Source: CAXNKH01 sp049296795 (GTDB lineage: Bacteria; Pseudomonadota; Gammaproteobacteria; Burkholderiales; Burkholderiaceae_C). Taken from it: 64,000 bases of DNA. This document shows positions 59,956 through 64,000 of this stretch, in pieces. The stretch is taken from contig JBAQTC010000042.1 of NCBI GenBank assembly GCA_049296795.1, positions 62,001 to 126,000 of the forward strand, written 5' to 3'. The position numbers were made by a program, and so were the translations under genes. Below the pieces are notes generated by a model. The model made no database searches. It was not told the origin of the DNA and saw only the letters and a program-made list of their open reading frames with translations. Within the stretch, counting starts at the first letter, position 1; each line of letters starts with the position of its first letter.

Positions 59956-60848
59956 CAGCTCTCCACCGGTTCTATTCGCAAGCGACTGTCTTTGAGGGTT
60001 AACCAGGCCCCGGCCGCCCCGCACAAGGCAATCAACAACATGCCCAGCAAAGCCCAGCTGTCGGGGACGTGACCAAAAACGAGGTAGCCGCCCAACATGG
60101 CAAAGCCGATCTGGAAATAAAGAAACGGGGTCAAGGTCGAGGCGGGTGCTCGGCTGTAGGCCAAGGTCAGCAGCAAATGACCAATGGTCGCCATCACGCC
60201 GAGCAGGACGAGTGCACCCCACAAACCCCAGGATGCGATCGGCTGCCAGACAAATGGCAGGGCCAGCGAAGACAGCAAAGCACCGACCCAGCCGCCATAA
60301 AACTGCATGGTCATGGCGTCTTCGGTTTGGGCCAGCTTGCTGGTGAGCAACTGAAATCCCGCGTTGCTGGCCACCAGGGCCAGCGGCATCAACATGGCCC
60401 AGCTAAAGTCGTCGTGACCGGGCCGAATGATGATCAAGGTCCCCACAAAGCCGCCGATGACCAGCAGCCAACGCAAGCGCGAGACTGTTTCACCCAGCTG
60501 GGATCGGGCAAACAAGGTGATGACCAAGGGTGTCAGCATGACGATGGCGGTGAACTCGCCCACCGGCAGGTACTTGAGGCTGAAAAAAGCCAGCATGCTG
60601 GTCTGCACTAAAAGTGCGCCGCGCAGACACTGGTATTTGGGGTGTTCGGTCTGGAACAAGCGTCGCCCAACCAGCGGCCACATGACCACCGTGGTTGCCA
60701 CTGCCTGGAACATGTAGCGAAACCACAAGGCCAGCAGCACCGGCAGGCTCAGTGAAACGTATTTGGTCGTGGTGTCAAGCGTGGCAAAACAAACCACCGC
60801 AGCCAGCGCGATGGCGATGCCAGCCAAAGTCCGGGGCGTCGGACTCAC
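59955..60848 (-). CDS. EamA/DMT-family permease
   Basis: 297 residues, ten hydrophobic spans in two EamA repeats; ALWFRYMFQAVATTVVM and LPVGEFTAIVMLTPLVITLFA are typical of the drug/metabolite transporter group. Inner-membrane exporter or importer of small metabolites, specificity unknown. Overlaps the neighbouring genes at both ends (TGATG with the YciO-like gene, ATGA with the PHP gene). Confidence 0.87.
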   Translation of the reverse strand: MSPTPRTLAGIAIALAAVVCFATLDTTTKYVSLSLPVLLALWFRYMFQAVATTVVMWPLVGRRLFQTEHPKYQCLRGALLVQTSMLAFFSLKYLPVGEFTAIVMLTPLVITLFARSQLGETVSRLRWLLVIGGFVGTLIIIRPGHDDFSWAMLMPLALVASNAGFQLLTSKLAQTEDAMTMQFYGGWVGALLSSLALPFVWQPIASWGLWGALVLLGVMATIGHLLLTLAYSRAPASTLTPFLYFQIGFAMLGGYLVFGHVPDSWALLGMLLIALCGAAGAWLTLKDSRLRIEPVES

Positions 60849-61699
60849 TGAATTCGATCCTGCAGCAAGTCCCAGACCGGGGTCAATTCACCCGGTAGCA
60901 AAGGCAGTAACCCCAGTTCAATGCGAGACTCCTCGGGGCTGTGAAAATCGCTGCCGCGCGAAGCGGCCAAATCAAACTCAAGCGCGGTCTGGGCGTAGCT
61001 CAGGGCTTCGGCACTGGAGTGGCTGCCCGTTACGACCTCAACCGCGCGTCCGCCGTGGGCTTTGAATTCGCTGAACAAGGCGAACTCTTCGTTGGCGCTG
61101 AACTTGTAGCGCGCTGGGTGGGCGATGACAGCAACACCACCGGCTTGGGTGATCCAGCGCACAGCGTCTCCTAGGCTGGCCCAGCGGTGTTCAACGAAAC
61201 CAGGCTTGCCTTCGGTCAAGTATTTGCGAAACACTTCGTTGGTGTCGCGGCAGACGCCGGACTCCACTAAAAAACGGGCGAAATGGGTGCGTGAGATCAG
61301 TTCGGGGTTGCCCACGAACTGCATCGCACCTTCAAACGCGCCTTTGATTCCCACGGCGGCCAAGCCCTGTGCCATCTCCCTGGCGCGCAGCTCACGCCCG
61401 CCTCGGGTGCGTTGCAGGCCGAGTTTAAGTTGCTCGTCGTCCATGGCAAAACCCAGACCCACGATGTGCACGGTCTTGCCGGCAAACGTGACAGAAATTT
61501 CGGTGCCCGTGAGGTACTTCATTCCCTGCGCTTTGGCCGCAGCGGCGGCGCGCTGTTGGCCGCCGATTTCGTCGTGGTCGGTCAAGGCCCACAACTCCAC
61601 CCCGTTGGCCTTGGCGCGGGCTGCCAAATCCTCGGGCGTGAGTGTGCCGTCAGAGACCAGAGAATGGCAATGTAGATCGGCGTTGAGTAGGGTGCTCAC
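60845..61699 (-). CDS. PHP-domain phosphoesterase (RNase AM/nucleoside bisphosphatase-like)
   Basis: 284 residues: DLHCHSLVSDG (8-18), LTDHDEIGG, VIAHPARY and GSDFHSPEE, the metal-binding set of PHP phosphoesterases related to E. coli YciV. These remove 3'-phosphates from 3',5'-nucleoside bisphosphates and trim 5' ends of RNAs. Complete. First gene of a leftward run of overlapping genes ending at trpS. Confidence 0.87.
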   Translation of the reverse strand: MSTLLNADLHCHSLVSDGTLTPEDLAARAKANGVELWALTDHDEIGGQQRAAAAAKAQGMKYLTGTEISVTFAGKTVHIVGLGFAMDDEQLKLGLQRTRGGRELRAREMAQGLAAVGIKGAFEGAMQFVGNPELISRTHFARFLVESGVCRDTNEVFRKYLTEGKPGFVEHRWASLGDAVRWITQAGGVAVIAHPARYKFSANEEFALFSEFKAHGGRAVEVVTGSHSSAEALSYAQTALEFDLAASRGSDFHSPEESRIELGLLPLLPGELTPVWDLLQDRIQ

Positions 61700-61728
61700 C
61701 CTGTGATTTTACTTGGGCCGGGATATCC

Positions 61729-62685
61729 CTAGTCCACCACCGCACCCGATTCCAGCACGATGGGTTTGAGGGTTTGGTATTCCTTCATCACGAAAGCGCC
61801 GTACTGGGCGGCGGTGGCGCTGACGGCCTCGGCCCCGTGCGAGCTAATTTTCTCGATCATGTCGGGTGAACGCTGAATTTCGCTCATGGCCTGGTTGAGC
61901 TGCGCCACGATGGCCGGTGGTGTGCCCTTGGGCGCAAAAATGCCGAACCAGGAACCCATCAACTGCAGGCCGCTTTCCATGGTGGTTGGCACCTCGGGCA
62001 AGGCCTTGGCCCGCTTCTCACTGGTCACCGCCAGCGCGCGCAGCTGGCCTGTGCGAATGTGTTGCAACACCGAGGGCGCGGTGGCCACCATGAATTGGGT
62101 GCGTCCGGCGATTAAATCAGTTAGCGCCACAGCGCCTTTGTACGGGATGTGGGTCATGGTCACGCCCACGTGTTTTTGCAGCATCACGCCGGAAATGTGC
62201 GAGGCGGTACCGACACCAGTGGACGGATAGCTGAGTTTGCCGTCCTGGGTTTTGGCGTAAGCCAGAAATTCGTTGAGGGTTTTGACCGGCAGACTGGGGT
62301 GAACCACCAGCACATTGGGTACATCGGCCAGCGGTGAGATGGGAATCAGCTCGGTCAAGGGGTTGACCGCCAGTTTGCGAAACAAAGTGGGATTAACGGC
62401 CATGGGGCCGATCGAGCTGGCCAGCAAGGTGTAGCCATCGGCCGGGCTGCGGGCCACGATTTCGGTGCCGATATTGCCGGCAGCGCCGGGTTTGTTGTCC
62501 ACCACAAACGACTGACCGAGTTTGACGCTCAGGCGCTGCGCCATTTCTCGCGCCAAGATGTCGGTGGTGCCGCCGGCGGTGAACGACACCACAATTTTCA
62601 CGGGCTTGTTGGGAAAGCCTTGGGCTTGCGCCAGCCCCAAGCTCATGCCCAGCAACAGGAGATAAAGTCGGGGTAGCAAAAACAT
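61729..62685 (-). CDS. Bug-family (TctC-type) periplasmic solute receptor
   Basis: 318 residues: signal LLLLGMSLGLAQAQ-GFPNKP, VKIVVSFTAGGTTDIL, DNKPGAAGNIG, HIPYKGAVALTDLIAGR and FAPKGTPP. Divergent from the MmgE/PrpD gene with 68 bp between, so receptor and enzyme may be controlled together and act on the same acid. Confidence 0.9.
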   Translation of the reverse strand: MFLLPRLYLLLLGMSLGLAQAQGFPNKPVKIVVSFTAGGTTDILAREMAQRLSVKLGQSFVVDNKPGAAGNIGTEIVARSPADGYTLLASSIGPMAVNPTLFRKLAVNPLTELIPISPLADVPNVLVVHPSLPVKTLNEFLAYAKTQDGKLSYPSTGVGTASHISGVMLQKHVGVTMTHIPYKGAVALTDLIAGRTQFMVATAPSVLQHIRTGQLRALAVTSEKRAKALPEVPTTMESGLQLMGSWFGIFAPKGTPPAIVAQLNQAMSEIQRSPDMIEKISSHGAEAVSATAAQYGAFVMKEYQTLKPIVLESGAVVD

Positions 62686-62753
62686 ATTTTCTTTCGGGTA
62701 AATGCAAGCAAGGGTTTGCCAAAATCATAGCGGATCAATCCGCAGGAGCTGAC

Positions 62754-64000
62754 ATGATTCTCGATCAACTTGCCGCCGAGGTGGCCCAACTCAGCCGCCG
62801 ACCCCTGCCGCAGGAAGTTTTGCATCACGCCAAGCGTGCGGTGCTGGACTGGTTTGCTTGCGTTTTCCCCGGCAGCACGATGGCGCCGACGCCGCAACTG
62901 GTGGCGGCCCAGTGTGATGAGTTGGGCGTGGGCCGCTCCACTGTGTTGGGCTATGGCCAAACCGCTTTCCCCGCCACAGCAGCCTGGATCAACGGCAGTG
63001 CGGCCCACGCTGCCGAGTTCGACGATATTTTTCGTGACGCCGTTTACCACCCCGGTTGTCCCACCGTGGCCGCCGCTTTGGCGCTGGCGCAAGATCGCCA
63101 TGCCAGTGGCGAGGCCTTGTTGCGCTCGGTGATCGCCGGCTACGAAATTTCAACCCGGGTAGGCGCTGCGGTGCAGCCGGCGCACTACCGGTTTTTCCAC
63201 ACTACCGGAACAGCCGGTTGCCTGGGCGGGGCGGCAGCCGGCGCGCTGTTGGTCGCACCGGGCAGCGCCCAGGTAGCGCTGCACGCGATGGCCAATGCCA
63301 GCACGTTTGCTTCAGGCCTGCAACAGGCTTTTCGCTCTGATGCCATGACCAAAGCCTTGCATGGCGGTCACGCCGCCATGGTCGGCGTGCAAGCGGCCCA
63401 GGGCGCCAGTGCTGGCGTCACCGGGGTGCGCGACATGCTCGAAGGCGCAGCCGGTTTTGGTGCGGCATTGGGCGGCTCTGCGCGCTGGGAACGCGCCACC
63501 GAGGGCCTGGGTCAGCGCTACAACATCATGGCCATCACGCAAAAAAACCATGGTTGTTGCGGCCACACGTTTGCGGCTATCGACGCGGCCTTGGTTCTGG
63601 TGCAGCAGTACGCACTGAGCGCGCAGGACATTGCAGCGATTCGGATACAGACCTACCAAGTCGCGCTCGATGTCACCGCTAACGCGACACCCGTCGGCGC
63701 TTTTGAGGCGCGCTTCAGCTTGCCCTATGTGGTGTGTCATGCCATCGTTCATGGCTCGGTGCGCTTGGCCGCTTTCGAGCCCGAGCGATTGAACGATCTT
63801 CGCGTGCGTCGTCTGATGACCCAAGTCGAGTTGCAAGCCGATCCGGCACTCAGCGCAGCTTTTCCCGGCCAGCGTGCGGCCAAGGTGGAATTCGTTTTGC
63901 ATGACGGACGTCGCCTCAGCCATTTCGCGCCCTATCGTCGCGGCGACCCCGAGTCGCCGCTGTCAGACCAGGAGCTGTCGGATAAGTTCATGGAACTGGT
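62754..64000 (+). CDS. MmgE/PrpD-family protein (partial, runs off the window)
   Basis: ATG 62754 with AGGAG upstream; the frame stays open for 415 codons to the window edge. MILDQLAAEVAQLSRR, AVLDWFACVFPG, GSAAHAAEFDD, AGYEISTRVGAA, FHTTGTAG, KALHGGHAA and KNHGCCGHTFAAIDA are the MmgE/PrpD blocks (2-methylcitrate dehydratase, aconitate decarboxylase). Handles a tricarboxylate or similar substrate by dehydration or decarboxylation. Next to a Bug receptor, which binds such acids. Confidence 0.9.
   Translation, partial: MILDQLAAEVAQLSRRPLPQEVLHHAKRAVLDWFACVFPGSTMAPTPQLVAAQCDELGVGRSTVLGYGQTAFPATAAWINGSAAHAAEFDDIFRDAVYHPGCPTVAAALALAQDRHASGEALLRSVIAGYEISTRVGAAVQPAHYRFFHTTGTAGCLGGAAAGALLVAPGSAQVALHAMANASTFASGLQQAFRSDAMTKALHGGHAAMVGVQAAQGASAGVTGVRDMLEGAAGFGAALGGSARWERATEGLGQRYNIMAITQKNHGCCGHTFAAIDAALVLVQQYALSAQDIAAIRIQTYQVALDVTANATPVGAFEARFSLPYVVCHAIVHGSVRLAAFEPERLNDLRVRRLMTQVELQADPALSAAFPGQRAAKVEFVLHDGRRLSHFAPYRRGDPESPLSDQELSDKFMEL

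Overview
The window looks like a chromosomal segment of a betaproteobacterium of the order Burkholderiales, most likely family Comamonadaceae (Rhodoferax/Polaromonas/Variovorax-like). This is inferred from eight intact Bug-family (TctC-type) periplasmic receptors, a tryptophanyl-tRNA synthetase with a C-terminal extension, high GC, and dense operons with ATGA/TGATG overlaps. No database search was possible; all names come from motifs, lengths and context.

Left part (1-39.5 kb): a long run of small catabolic operons. After the 3' end of glmS and a YqiA-like esterase come a class II aldolase, an HpaI-type aldolase and a lactonase-like amidohydrolase (0.9-3.5 kb). These are followed by an ACMSD-like amidohydrolase, a hydroxyisobutyrate-dehydrogenase-like enzyme, a COG0523 GTPase with an LVIVD beta-propeller protein, a Bug receptor with a deacetylase, a second hydroxyisobutyrate-dehydrogenase-like enzyme and a luciferase-like oxidoreductase. 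queC stands alone. A leftward block (13.6-22.8 kb) joins a 2-hydroxyacid dehydrogenase, a hydrolase, an NDP-forming acyl-CoA synthetase, a crotonase, Bug receptors, an FKBP isomerase and a ThDP enzyme. A divergent AroQ paralogue follows. Feruloyl-CoA synthase plus a crotonase (24.7-27.4 kb) face an amidohydrolase and two Bug receptors leading to a D-tartrate-dehydratase-like enolase-superfamily protein. A CoA-ester block (31.9-38.1 kb: ligase, CitE-like lyase, crotonases, acyl-CoA dehydrogenase) is next to nitrile hydratase alpha and beta.

Island part (39.7-57.3 kb): the most unusual region. It abuts the 3' end of a tRNA-Ser(CGA) gene. It reads as three tandem elements, each with the same left end, a cargo, and the same right end carrying a nearly identical 110-residue AlpA/excisionase-like HTH gene. 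The order is chromosomal flank, L-cargo-R, L-cargo-R, L-cargo-R, tRNA-Ser. Each cargo is one regulator with one small metabolic unit: MerR with an SDR and a membrane protein; IclR with HMG-CoA-lyase-like, CaiB, Bug and SMP-30 genes; LysR with split transketolase, TRAP transporter and SDR. No integrase was recognised. A decayed tRNA-Ser 3' end and a Phd/PIN toxin-antitoxin pair lie at the left border, with relics of a hybrid kinase and an alpha/beta hydrolase.

Right part (57.4-64 kb): trpS, a site-2-type protease, a Sua5/YciO-family protein, an EamA permease and a PHP phosphoesterase form a leftward housekeeping run. Another Bug receptor and a MmgE/PrpD-family gene that runs off the window follow.
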